Assembly (NCBI RefSeq): GCF_000220565.1
Contig: NZ_AFPM01000323.1
Coordinates: 1-48,000 of the forward strand
DNA from: Oceanicola sp. S124
Lineage (GTDB): Bacteria; Pseudomonadota; Alphaproteobacteria; Rhodobacterales; Rhodobacteraceae
DNA: 48,000 nt
Reading direction: 5' to 3'
A program made the translations under genes and the position numbers. Each line of letters opens with the position of its first letter. The first letter of the stretch is position 1. Under the pieces are notes generated by a model. It had not been told where the DNA came from and made no database searches. It saw only the letters and a program-made list of their open reading frames with translations. This document shows, one piece after another, positions 1-6,494 of this stretch.

Positions 1-2
1 GG

Positions 3-28
3 TGTAATTGGACACACCTTTCTTCAGT
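3..28 (+). repeat. Prophage left terminus with transposase site L1
   Basis: The sequence starts TGTA at 3-6. A 22-bp element follows at 7-28 with GACAC at 11-15 and CAGT at 25-28. It matches the element at the right terminus at 14 of 22 positions in inverted orientation. In Mu, MuA binds about 22-bp sites directly inside each end, so this is the expected L1 site. Confidence 0.75.
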
Positions 29-176
29 GATACCGGAAGACCACGAACCAAGCCGGAAGAAGCAGGATCACATTGAAAGATAAGGACTATAGAGAACGGA
101 GCCCCCTACCAGGAGAGGCGCGGTGATGTCCTGCAGTGACGCTGAAACGGGCGCCGGAAAGCCTGATGGCAGGAAG

Positions 177-198
177 ATGAGACACCGGGATCTGCAGT
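177..198 (+). repeat. Internal transposase-binding-like site L2
   Basis: This 22-bp element has GACAC at positions 5-9 and TCTGCAGT at its end, in the same orientation as L1 and about 170 bp inside it. It matches the right-end R1 element in the GACAC core and in TGCAGT. A weaker half-match (CTGCAGT, ending at 137) lies between. The spacing resembles the L1/L2/L3 layout of Mu, but binding is inferred only. Confidence 0.55.
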
Positions 199-282
199 GC
201 GCTGGAAGAGCCTTAAATACCTAATTTACATGGGCGATTTGCACGCGATGAAGCGCATTTGAGGCCGAGGCAGCAGGCGCGG

Positions 283-395
283 AACATGCAAATCATTGCG
301 CAAGTTCCTGGTCGCTCTTGCATGTTGGAAATAATCTCACAAAGGCAGTAGCTTAGGCGAACGGCGCTGAAGAACGCCTAGCCGCGAACATGCAA
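283..395. repeat. Triple AACATGCAA motif
   Basis: AACATGCAA occurs at 283-291, as its reverse complement TTGCATGTT at 318-326, and again at 387-395. The first and third copies are preceded by GCGG or GCG. Three exact 9-mers within 113 bp are unlikely by chance. The role is unknown: a regulator or transposase accessory site, or a hairpin. Confidence 0.5.
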
Positions 396-422
396 CTGAT
401 TTCGCCCCATCAGAGCACCAAG

Positions 423-1364
423 TCAAACCTCTAGCTCACCTTGATCGCTCAAGTGGGACGGCTGTGATGCTAGCTGTCCGATCACGCTGCGGAAGGCTTC
501 ATCCATCAATCTCGGAGCCTCAGGGTGATCACTCGCATGGACCAGGTGGAAGGCCGTGCGCTCTCCATCGACAAGCAGAGGAACTGGGTAGACCAAGGCG
601 GTCCGATAGCCAAGTTCCTCGGTGAACCTCCGCGCGATCAGTTTGACCGCAGCCTCCTGCTGGTTGATCTCCATCAGGCGTTGCCACCCGGGGCCGCCCC
701 ACCATTGCTCCATGTCTCGGAGCGACTCTGCCGTGGATCTGGTCTTCACAGCGCGGAGCAGCCAGGCGGTGCCAACAAAGTACATCATCTCGATTTTGTA
801 CTTCGCACCTTTCCTTGCAGCTATCGCCTGCACTGTCCTCCATTTGCATTCCATGTTTCGCTGATCCAGAAGCGCGAACACTGGCGCATTTCGGCTAATG
901 CGGCCGCCTTTCAAGATCTCATCAACACGCTGATTAAAGTCGCCCTCCAAGACCCAGACACGCCGAAACTTCGGATGACGGTCATGCAGGCGCTTAAGTT
1001 CGCGTAGTTGCTCGCAGCCCTTTGGGTCCAGGTCACAGAGCCAGAACTTGCTCAATCTCGGCGGCGCGACTTCCAGGACCCGTCGGGCTGTCCAAGCTTC
1101 CTCATGCAAGCGACTTTGCGGCGCGGCAAATCCGTCGATGTAGAGACCGCCTTTCGTGATCAATTGGAACCGCTTGATGTACTCCGCGATCAGCATGCTC
1201 TTGAGATTGGATTGGGCAGGAACATGATCGATAGGCCGTTGTCGGGACTTCACATCATGCACGATGAAGGGAGACGATGGGGCGGTCGAAAACACCTCCG
1301 TCTCTCCAAACAGGCTACCCTGATCTGCCCCTAGATCGCGCGCGCCTTTGGCAGTTGATCCCAC
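423..1364 (-). CDS. tcmP: Three-Cys-motif partner protein TcmP
   Basis: This 313-residue protein matches the TcmP family, which is normally found next to a Gp37/Gp68-type three-Cys protein, as here. Visible family landmarks are the GGLYIDGFAAP segment near residue 72, an acidic strand end WLCDLDPKG, VLEGDF, and ALLDQRNMECKW. Together these look like a Rossmann-type methyltransferase-like fold; that fold reading is inferred. The start is a GTG at 1364 that overlaps the end of the upstream partner by 34 bp, so the two are translationally coupled. It has no clear Shine-Dalgarno of its own. The biochemical function of the family is not established. The pair sits at the left end of the prophage between the terminus and the repressor, a typical cargo position. 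Confidence 0.8.
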   Translation of the reverse strand: MGSTAKGARDLGADQGSLFGETEVFSTAPSSPFIVHDVKSRQRPIDHVPAQSNLKSMLIAEYIKRFQLITKGGLYIDGFAAPQSRLHEEAWTARRVLEVAPPRLSKFWLCDLDPKGCEQLRELKRLHDRHPKFRRVWVLEGDFNQRVDEILKGGRISRNAPVFALLDQRNMECKWRTVQAIAARKGAKYKIEMMYFVGTAWLLRAVKTRSTAESLRDMEQWWGGPGWQRLMEINQQEAAVKLIARRFTEELGYRTALVYPVPLLVDGERTAFHLVHASDHPEAPRLMDEAFRSVIGQLASQPSHLSDQGELEV

Positions 1365-2164
1365 TCTGCACCGTCCAGATCTCTGCCTGCCACCTTCTTG
1401 CCGACACGGACCATCCGGGTTCCGTCCGCGGCAACCTGTTCACGCAGCACTTTGCGCTGTGGCAGGTTGATTCCATTTCCAGGAGCCCAATCGCCCCATT
1501 GTTTAAAATGGAATGCTACGTCATTTTCCATGCATTGGGTAAGCAAAGACCTAAACCAGGTCGGAGATGCTGGACGGGCTTTAGGTCCGCTTTCTCCTCC
1601 AGTAATCAGCCAATCGATCGACGATCCAAGATACGGCTCAAGGTCAAGAGGCCCCAATAGCGGTTCTGCAGAAATGAACCTCACCTTGGCAGGGATCGCG
1701 GCCAGATATGGCAACAGCTCATCTGCACGCTTCTGAAGTTCAACAGTGGTGCCCAGCCAGACATTTCCTGGCCAGTCGCGAGACCATCCAGCAAGTCGAG
1801 GTACATTCGACGGCCGCTTTGTCAGAAGAAGCCAGTCGAGGTGCGGTGTCTCCTCGATCAGAGCCCACAGTTTTCGGCGCCAAGGCTCGAGCTCATCGCG
1901 GTCTTCGAAGACATCTGCCATTGAAGCGCAGAACACGCGCGGCCGCTCCGAGGCCGATGCAGCCTTCCTGTTCCAGCCGAGGGGCGCGCTCCAATGCTGC
2001 TCTCCGAAGAATCGCCGGTCGCTCTTCGGTCCCCATACGGGCTGACCGACACGCTTGGCCCATGCTTCAGCATAGCAGTGCTTGCATGCCTCCGAGACTT
2101 TCACGCAGCCCCACCAGGGATTGAAGGTGTGGGTGGCCCACTCGATCTTCGTGTTCTCGCCCAT
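1331..2164 (-). CDS. Phage Gp37/Gp68 family (DUF5131) three-Cys radical-SAM-like protein
   Basis: This 277-residue protein begins MGENTKIEW and has a CX6CX2C motif (C20, C27, C30, followed by YAE). The rest is typical of the DUF5131 family: FCASMADVFED, DWLLLTKRP, WLGTTVE, RFISAEPLLGP, WLITGGESGP and FHFKQWG. The cysteine cluster and the TIM-barrel-like strand pattern suggest a radical SAM enzyme binding a 4Fe-4S cluster; this is inferred. The start at 2164 was chosen over upstream in-frame codons because family members begin with the N-terminal TKIEW segment. It is the first gene of a two-gene minus-strand unit with tcmP. Its substrate is unknown. A role in nucleic-acid modification or phage-phage conflict is possible but not shown. 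Confidence 0.8.
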   Translation of the reverse strand: MGENTKIEWATHTFNPWWGCVKVSEACKHCYAEAWAKRVGQPVWGPKSDRRFFGEQHWSAPLGWNRKAASASERPRVFCASMADVFEDRDELEPWRRKLWALIEETPHLDWLLLTKRPSNVPRLAGWSRDWPGNVWLGTTVELQKRADELLPYLAAIPAKVRFISAEPLLGPLDLEPYLGSSIDWLITGGESGPKARPASPTWFRSLLTQCMENDVAFHFKQWGDWAPGNGINLPQRKVLREQVAADGTRMVRVGKKVAGRDLDGAEWDQLPKARAI

Positions 2165-2388
2165 AGGATTTCTCTGCTCGCATTCACTGACAGCTGGGAT
2201 TCTGGTCACTCTATGGCAGCTTGGCAACCGCCTGATCGAGAGGCGGACATGATATGTTCTCCATTTCCTATCGCATGTGGCAGCTTAGGGGCTGACGCTT
2301 GAGAAGTTTGGGATTCTGCAGCACCAAGATGTGATGTACGGTTTTCACATCGACCACCACTCGCCCCAGATGCCGAGGACAGCAAATC

Positions 2389-2895
2389 GTGAAACTGATC
2401 CCCTTCTCCCTGGCACTTCTCCTGCTCTCCTCCCCTGTCCTGGCCGAGGAGAGCCAGCCGGACTACCGGATCCAGCGGCTTGCCCAGGAGGCCGTCGCGA
2501 ATGGCTGGGAAGTCGCGAGCGAGGATGACCTTTGGCGGGCCTATGCCGAGGCGAATGGCATCAGCGCGGACCACGCGGTCGTTGAAGAGCATCTGATCGA
2601 GACTGCGAAGGAACTCCGGAAGATTCCCTCGCCTGAACAGCTTAACGTGGCTCAGGAAGTTCTGCGCGTGGCAAATGGACTGAAGACCTTTCGCTACCAA
2701 GAACAGTATGCCTACCTGGTTGGGAGAGGAACGCTGGTTATCTGCGGGCAAGCCATCGAGGTGCGCGATGGAGGGACGGTCGGAGATTGGGCAACCTACA
2801 AGACCTCTTTTGCTCTGTTCGGGCAGCGAATGCTAACGACGCAGGTAGAACTTGATGGTGATGCGGGTGCCCAGTGCAATTTGGGTGTCCGATAG
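2389..2895 (+). CDS. Hypothetical secreted protein (prophage cargo)
   Basis: The predicted product has 168 residues and starts at a GTG. The N-terminus is a classical signal peptide: Lys2, a hydrophobic run rich in Leu, then PVLAEE, with cleavage likely after VLA near residue 19. The mature part is acidic and probably helical in its first half. It has two cysteines (in LVICGQ and GAQCNL) that could form a periplasmic disulfide. I do not recognise a family. The gene stands alone on the plus strand between minus-strand cargo and the minus-strand repressor, so it is probably expressed from the lysogen. A lysogenic-conversion role such as envelope exclusion is conceivable but unproven. Confidence 0.65.
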   Translation: MKLIPFSLALLLLSSPVLAEESQPDYRIQRLAQEAVANGWEVASEDDLWRAYAEANGISADHAVVEEHLIETAKELRKIPSPEQLNVAQEVLRVANGLKTFRYQEQYAYLVGRGTLVICGQAIEVRDGGTVGDWATYKTSFALFGQRMLTTQVELDGDAGAQCNLGVR

Positions 2896-2909
2896 CCTAG
2901 GCGGATACT

Positions 2910-3620
2910 TCACTCCTCGGCCGTGTGCCCCCACCAGACCACCTTCCCGATCACGTTCACCTCTGACCAGCGATCGCGCTTGATAAACTCAGGCTGGACA
3001 TCGGGATTATCCGAGACCAGGATGATCGCGTCTTCAAGCTGAGCGATGCGCTTCACGCGCGCACCATCGTCCGTTGTGAAGGCGTAAATCGGGCTCTTCT
3101 TGGACCGATAGTTCGGTGACCGCTGTGGGATCTCCCGCTTCGCAGTGTCGATGAGAACCATATCGCCCGGATAGATCGTCGGCATCATGCTCTCGCCAAG
3201 CTCGCCCTGAGCAACGCGGGCCAAGACGGCATTCGACGGTGAAATCCCGATCCGGCTCAGCCAGGCGCGCTTAAATGCGAGATGGTCGACGACCGGTTCA
3301 TCGCCATTGATTGCCCCGCCACCTGCAGACAGCGTAGCTGAGTGAACTGGGATGTGGGCATAGTCCCCGCCATCTAGCACGATCTGCTTGACCGGTCCGG
3401 TATCTCTGGGTGGGCCGATGTAGAACTCAAGCCCCAGTAGGTCGCAGATCTCTTTGGCTCTGGTGATCCTGGGTACTGCTCTCTTCTCGTCATCACGCAC
3501 GACTGAACGAATCGCGTCGACCGGAAGCCCCCCCTCCTTCTCGACTGCAAAGGCATTCTTGTTCAGCGCCTGAAGCTGCTGAGCGACTGCATCCGCGAAG
3601 GTTTTCCCAAAGTCTTCCAT
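2910..3620 (-). CDS. Prophage repressor, HTH plus S24 (LexA-like) peptidase
   Basis: The product has 236 residues. Residues about 8-65 form an XRE-like HTH region. Residues about 135-232 form an S24 signal-peptidase-like domain with nucleophile Ser144 in GESMMPT and general base Lys190 in ARVKRIA. This is the lambda CI/LexA architecture, which cleaves itself on RecA activation, so the prophage may be SOS-inducible, unlike classical Mu whose c repressor lacks S24. It is divergent from the early operon, with three related operator-like repeats in the 89-bp gap. No strong ribosome-binding site precedes ATG 3620. It is the expected master regulator of lysogeny. Confidence 0.9.
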   Translation of the reverse strand: MEDFGKTFADAVAQQLQALNKNAFAVEKEGGLPVDAIRSVVRDDEKRAVPRITRAKEICDLLGLEFYIGPPRDTGPVKQIVLDGGDYAHIPVHSATLSAGGGAINGDEPVVDHLAFKRAWLSRIGISPSNAVLARVAQGELGESMMPTIYPGDMVLIDTAKREIPQRSPNYRSKKSPIYAFTTDDGARVKRIAQLEDAIILVSDNPDVQPEFIKRDRWSEVNVIGKVVWWGHTAEE

Positions 3621-3622
3621 CG

Positions 3623-3640
3623 TTCGGGACGGTGCCCGAA
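3623..3640. promoter_or_regulatory. Operator-like palindrome O1
   Basis: TTCGGG and CCCGAA form a perfect 6-bp inverted repeat around six bases, immediately upstream of the repressor start. The half-site TTCGGG recurs in the two downstream repeats. It is probably bound by the S24 repressor for autoregulation; this is inferred. Confidence 0.5.
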
Positions 3641-3650
3641 AAACGAACCT

Positions 3651-3681
3651 TTGACAATCGGGAAAAACCCAGTCATAAGAT
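3651..3681 (+). promoter_or_regulatory. Candidate early promoter (Pe)
   Basis: A perfect -35 hexamer TTGACA lies at 3651-3656. The best -10 is TAAGAT at 3676-3681 (19-bp spacer) or an overlapping CATAAG (17-bp spacer). The operator-like repeat at 3658-3673 fills the spacer, so repressor binding would block polymerase. It faces the early operon, whose first good start is at 3710. Confidence 0.5.
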
Positions 3682-3697
3682 TCGGGAGAAACCCAGT
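3658..3697 (+). repeat. Tandem operator-like repeats O2 and O3
   Basis: TCGGGAAAAACCCAGT at 3658-3673 is repeated as TCGGGAGAAACCCAGT at 3682-3697, 15 of 16 identical with a 24-bp period. Each contains an internal GGG-n5-CCC dyad related to the O1 palindrome. One copy lies in the promoter spacer. The other lies just downstream of the candidate -10, overlapping the leader of the first early gene. Confidence 0.55.
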
Positions 3698-3709
3698 TGG
3701 AGGGTCGGG

Positions 3710-3955
3710 ATGAACACAGGCACCATCATCATGCAGGCGGAAGCATACTGCGCTCACACGGGTCGGACCCTTTCGACGGTAGGGTCGTATGCTGTTCGCG
3801 ATGGAAAATTCTTCGATCGCTTGAAGAATGGCGGTGGATGCACGCTTCGCACCGCAGATCGCGTAATCGCGTGGTTCTCCGACAACTGGCCCTCGGATCT
3901 GGCCTGGCCATCGGAAGTTGCACGCCCCACCCCTCGCAAGCGGGTGGCGGCATGA
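3710..3955 (+). CDS. Small early HTH protein (Ner/Cro-like position)
   Basis: This 81-residue protein is the first gene of the early operon, opposite the repressor, which is the place of Ner in Mu. Residues about 9-55 (AEAYCAHTGRTLSTVGSYAV to TADRVIAWF) look like a short helix-turn-helix. The start is ATG 3710, six bases after GGAGGG; upstream in-frame codons lack a ribosome site. The last 25 residues (WPSDLAWPS, then a basic tail RPTPRKR) recur in the next gene. Its stop overlaps the next start (ATGA). It probably regulates the early promoter; this is inferred from position and fold. Confidence 0.65.
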   Translation: MNTGTIIMQAEAYCAHTGRTLSTVGSYAVRDGKFFDRLKNGGGCTLRTADRVIAWFSDNWPSDLAWPSEVARPTPRKRVAA

Positions 3956-4368
3956 TGGACCTTCGTCGGAAAATTGCGCTGTTCATCTGCCCGGAGTTGG
4001 CAGAGCTGCCCTATGATCCAGCCCTCGAAATCAGCGACAAGCACACCAGCTTGGACCCGCGTGCAGAAGCAAACGCGCTGATCGTCCGCCGTCTGGATCG
4101 CATCTACGCAGCCCACACCGGCATCATCCTGGATGGCCAGAATGCGCCTGACTACATCGGCCCGCTCGATGGCTGGAATGACAATGCTAATCGTGTGCGC
4201 TGGACCGTGATGGGCGCCCTGGAGCGTCTCCGGAAAGGTCAACAGACCGGTGTTCGTCCGACGACAGCGTGGCGTGCCCAGAACTACTTCAGCTCGATCT
4301 GGCCGGCCGATCTCGCCTGGCCGTCCGACATCCCGCGCCCCGCGCCCAACCGGAAGGAGGTGGCGTGA
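3952..4368 (+). CDS. Hypothetical early protein with repeated WPxDLAWPS tail
   Basis: The product has 138 residues, starting at ATG 3952 (ATGA overlap) or at the adjacent ATG 3955. I recognise no named family. Residues about 42-112 (LIVRRLDRIYAAHTGIIL to TAWRAQNYF) again hold an AHTG segment, as in the preceding small HTH protein. The C-terminus WPADLAWPSDIPRPAPNRK is a clear copy of that protein's end. The two therefore look like diverged tandem duplicates, the second with an added N-terminal part. It may be a second DNA-binding early regulator. Confidence 0.55.
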   Translation: MMDLRRKIALFICPELAELPYDPALEISDKHTSLDPRAEANALIVRRLDRIYAAHTGIILDGQNAPDYIGPLDGWNDNANRVRWTVMGALERLRKGQQTGVRPTTAWRAQNYFSSIWPADLAWPSDIPRPAPNRKEVA

Positions 4369-4700
4369 TGGCTGTCTTCGAGTTTGACCTGGTCAACCGA
4401 ATTGCCACAGCGAGCTCTGGGGCGTCACACCCTATCGAGATTGCGCAGGATGGGACGATCCACTGGGTCGCTCCCAAACCGGTGGAAGGCGATCTTCAAG
4501 CAATATGTGAAGCATTCGCTGCCGCTGGTCGTGAGGTGCCAGCCGCCATTCGCGGCCTGCTTCCTCCGGCAGATCGTCGATCGCATCGCAAAGGAAACTC
4601 GCCCGCATCCCAAGCGCACCCCGGTGCCGCCTCGAATGCCGTCGAAGCCAGTCCTGGTTCCCGAGTGTCAAAAGCTCATCTGGAAGGAGGTTTTCAATGA
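4368..4700 (+). CDS. Hypothetical early protein
   Basis: This is a 110-residue protein of unknown family. ATG 4368 overlaps the previous stop by one base and follows a strong GGAAGGAGG eight bases upstream. The first 65 residues look structured (FEFDLVNRIATA, DGTIHWVAP, ICEAFAAAGREVPAAIRG). The rest is polar and low-complexity (PADRRSHRKGNSPASQA). It is part of a tightly coupled chain of small early genes. The function cannot be inferred. Confidence 0.5.
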   Translation: MAVFEFDLVNRIATASSGASHPIEIAQDGTIHWVAPKPVEGDLQAICEAFAAAGREVPAAIRGLLPPADRRSHRKGNSPASQAHPGAASNAVEASPGSRVSKAHLEGGFQ

Positions 4701-5194
4701 TCTCCCGCCACTCCGCCTCGTCCGGTGCGGGGACAGGCCATTCTGTCGACCCGCAGGATATCGCAAGCAGGAATAGCTCCGCGCGCAGATCGGATGTCCG
4801 GATCAATGTAAGGGCTGTCCCTCCGAACAGTGGTGAGGCCTCTCGCACCGAATTCATCGAATCCCTCCATCCCGCGTCCCACCCGTTGGATGGTAGGGGC
4901 GGCTCTGGCAGCGAGAAAGCGGAAATGCACCGCTGCCAGAGCTTGCCGATCGGGGGCCATCATCACCGCTCCCTCGAAACCCTCCGCTTCGATCCTCCCT
5001 CGCCCGTGTCCCAGGGCGTTGCGAAGCGGGAGCCCGCCGGGCCGCGCGTGCTGCCACCACTGCGCGCGGCCTGGCGCCGGATTTGCATCGCTTCTCGCTG
5101 GATCGACGACAGCTGGGTCGGGGACCTGATCGGCGCGATCTGCCTGTTCATCATCCTCTTCATGGGGCTGTTTATGGGGGTCCTCTTCTCATGA
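4697..5194 (+). CDS. Hypothetical C-terminally membrane-anchored early protein
   Basis: The product has 165 residues. The start at 4697 (ATGA overlap) follows AAGGAGG with good spacing. The first 130 residues are polar, disordered-looking and rich in Arg, Ser and Pro. Residues about 140-163 (GDLIGAICLFIILFMGLFMG) form one strong transmembrane helix at the C-terminus, so the protein would be tail-anchored with its bulk in the cytoplasm. No family is recognised. The unusual composition of the N-terminal part leaves some doubt that the whole frame is translated; the ribosome site and both overlaps support it. Confidence 0.5.
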   Translation: MISRHSASSGAGTGHSVDPQDIASRNSSARRSDVRINVRAVPPNSGEASRTEFIESLHPASHPLDGRGGSGSEKAEMHRCQSLPIGGHHHRSLETLRFDPPSPVSQGVAKREPAGPRVLPPLRAAWRRICIASRWIDDSWVGDLIGAICLFIILFMGLFMGVLFS

Positions 5195-5412
5195 CCAAGC
5201 GTTTCAACCCGGCATCTGAAGCAGTTGCTTTCCGCCTCTGGCAGCACTGCCAGGGCAACGGCTGGGACTGCACGATCGCTGAAGCAGCGGTCGCCATCGA
5301 CGAACCTGTCAGGCGGGTCTGCCGCATCGCCGGCCACAAGGGATGGGGGCACCGTTTCCGCGCCACTCGCAGGGACGCCTCGGCTGCCTTCGAAGCTGAG
5401 GCCGCGCACTGA
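5191..5412 (+). CDS. Small hypothetical early protein, possible HTH
   Basis: This is a 73-residue protein starting at ATG 5191, which overlaps the previous stop. The pattern SEAVAFRLWQHCQGNGWDCT, then AEAAVAIDEPVRRVCRIAGHKGW, suggests a short helix-turn-helix resembling a winged-helix or MarR-like fragment. No named family is recognised. It lies two bases before the next small gene in the early chain. Confidence 0.5.
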   Translation: MTKRFNPASEAVAFRLWQHCQGNGWDCTIAEAAVAIDEPVRRVCRIAGHKGWGHRFRATRRDASAAFEAEAAH

Positions 5413-5413
5413 C

Positions 5414-5647
5414 ATGCACGCGGCCTCGCTCTCCTCTCCTCGTCTGGTGCGCGTTCGTCAGCTCCTGGCTGACGGCAAGCCGCACTCGACGCGGGAGATC
5501 GTGAGAAAGGCAAAGGTCATGGCGGTGAACGCCTGCATCTCCGAGCTGCGCAGCCACGGCGCGCAGATCCATTGCGACCGGCGGCGCGTCAATGGCGCTG
5601 TCCGCTTCTACTACACGATGACGAAAGGCCCTGCCGAGAATGGCTGA
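5414..5647 (+). CDS. Small winged-helix-like early protein
   Basis: The product has 77 residues. LVRVRQLLADGKPHSTREIV followed by NACISELRSHGAQIHCDRRR and GAVRFYYTM is the usual helix-turn-helix plus beta-wing layout of small phage winged-helix proteins. It starts at ATG 5414 just after the upstream stop and overlaps the ParB-like gene by eight bases. It is probably a DNA-binding early regulator or recombination accessory. Confidence 0.6.
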   Translation: MHAASLSSPRLVRVRQLLADGKPHSTREIVRKAKVMAVNACISELRSHGAQIHCDRRRVNGAVRFYYTMTKGPAENG

Positions 5648-6494
5648 CATCCTGACTACCATCACCGAACTTCCCATCGACGAAATCGAAGTCGTGGACC
5701 GCTTGCGCCCTGTCAGCGAGGCAGGCGTGCAGGCGATCATCGCCTCGATCGGCGAGTTGGGCGTGATGAAGGATCCGATCCACGTCCGTCGGATGAAGAA
5801 CGGCAAGACGCGCCTCCTGGCGGGTCTGCATCGCCTGACCTCCGCGCGGGAACTCGGCTGGCAAACGATCAAGGTGACCTGCTGGCGGTGCAACGACGAC
5901 TTCGCCCGGCTAATGGAGATCGACGACAATCTGGCCGGTGCCGAGCTGACCGCTCTGGACACGGCCGTCTTCCTGGCCGCGCGCAAGCGCGTCTACGAGA
6001 AACTGCACCCGGAGGCAAAACATGCGACCGGTGCCGTCCTTGCAGACAAACGCTGGAATGCGGCGGACATCGTGTCCGTCGCATCTTTCGCCAAGGCCAC
6101 CGCCGACAAGTTCGGGATCACCGAGCGCCATGTGCGCCGCATGGTGGCTGCCGGAGAGCGCCTAGCGGGCGACGAGGTGTCTCGCCTGCGCCGCGCGCCC
6201 AGGCCCGTCGCTCTCACAGATCTGCAGGTGATCGGCACCCTCGGTCCGACCGACCGTTACGCCGTTGTCGATGCCCTGGCTGAAGGCCGCGCCAAGTCCG
6301 CAGGCAAGGCCATGGCGGAGATCAAGGCCAGCACCGGCGCCGTCCCGGCCCCGGTCGATCCGACCGAGAAGGCCTTCCTGGATCTCATGGATGCCTGGAA
6401 GCGCGCGCCCGCCACGGCCCGGCGGCGCTTCCTCGACGAATGCGGCGGCGACGTCTCCGCCCTGATGCCGAAGCCGGAGGCGGTCCAGGCATGA
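5640..6494 (+). CDS. ParB-like N-terminal domain protein
   Basis: The product has 284 residues. Residues about 8-85 match the ParB/Spo0J N-terminal domain: PIDEIEVVDRLRPVS, a core IGELGVMKDPIHV and the box GLHRLTSARELGW, equivalent to the nucleotide-binding motif of ParB. Residues about 140-195 (KFGITERHVRRMVAAGERL) form an HTH as in ParB partition proteins. The gene is coupled to MuA by an ATGA overlap and lies directly upstream of it, a layout seen in some alphaproteobacterial Mu-like phages. Its role in transposition, target choice or DNA compaction is unknown. A prophage has no need for plasmid-style partition, so the domain has probably been repurposed. Confidence 0.8.
   Translation: MADILTTITELPIDEIEVVDRLRPVSEAGVQAIIASIGELGVMKDPIHVRRMKNGKTRLLAGLHRLTSARELGWQTIKVTCWRCNDDFARLMEIDDNLAGAELTALDTAVFLAARKRVYEKLHPEAKHATGAVLADKRWNAADIVSVASFAKATADKFGITERHVRRMVAAGERLAGDEVSRLRRAPRPVALTDLQVIGTLGPTDRYAVVDALAEGRAKSAGKAMAEIKASTGAVPAPVDPTEKAFLDLMDAWKRAPATARRRFLDECGGDVSALMPKPEAVQA

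Larger units (their letters stand above)
29..422. other. Left-end non-coding region of the prophage
   Basis: No convincing gene is seen in these roughly 390 bases. They hold the L2 site (177-198) and three copies of the 9-mer AACATGCAA (283-291 direct, 318-326 inverted, 387-395 direct). The first two copies form a perfect inverted repeat with a 26-base spacer. Base composition is visibly lower in GC than the rest of the prophage. The region lies downstream of the minus-strand cargo operon, so it may also hold its transcription end, but no classical U-tract terminator is clear. Confidence 0.5.

Noticed and set aside
4384-4776. Alternative plus-strand frame over the early hypothetical genes
   Set aside because: It has no ribosome site and conflicts with the chained ATGA overlaps and strong AAGGAGG sites of the genes at 4368 and 4697.
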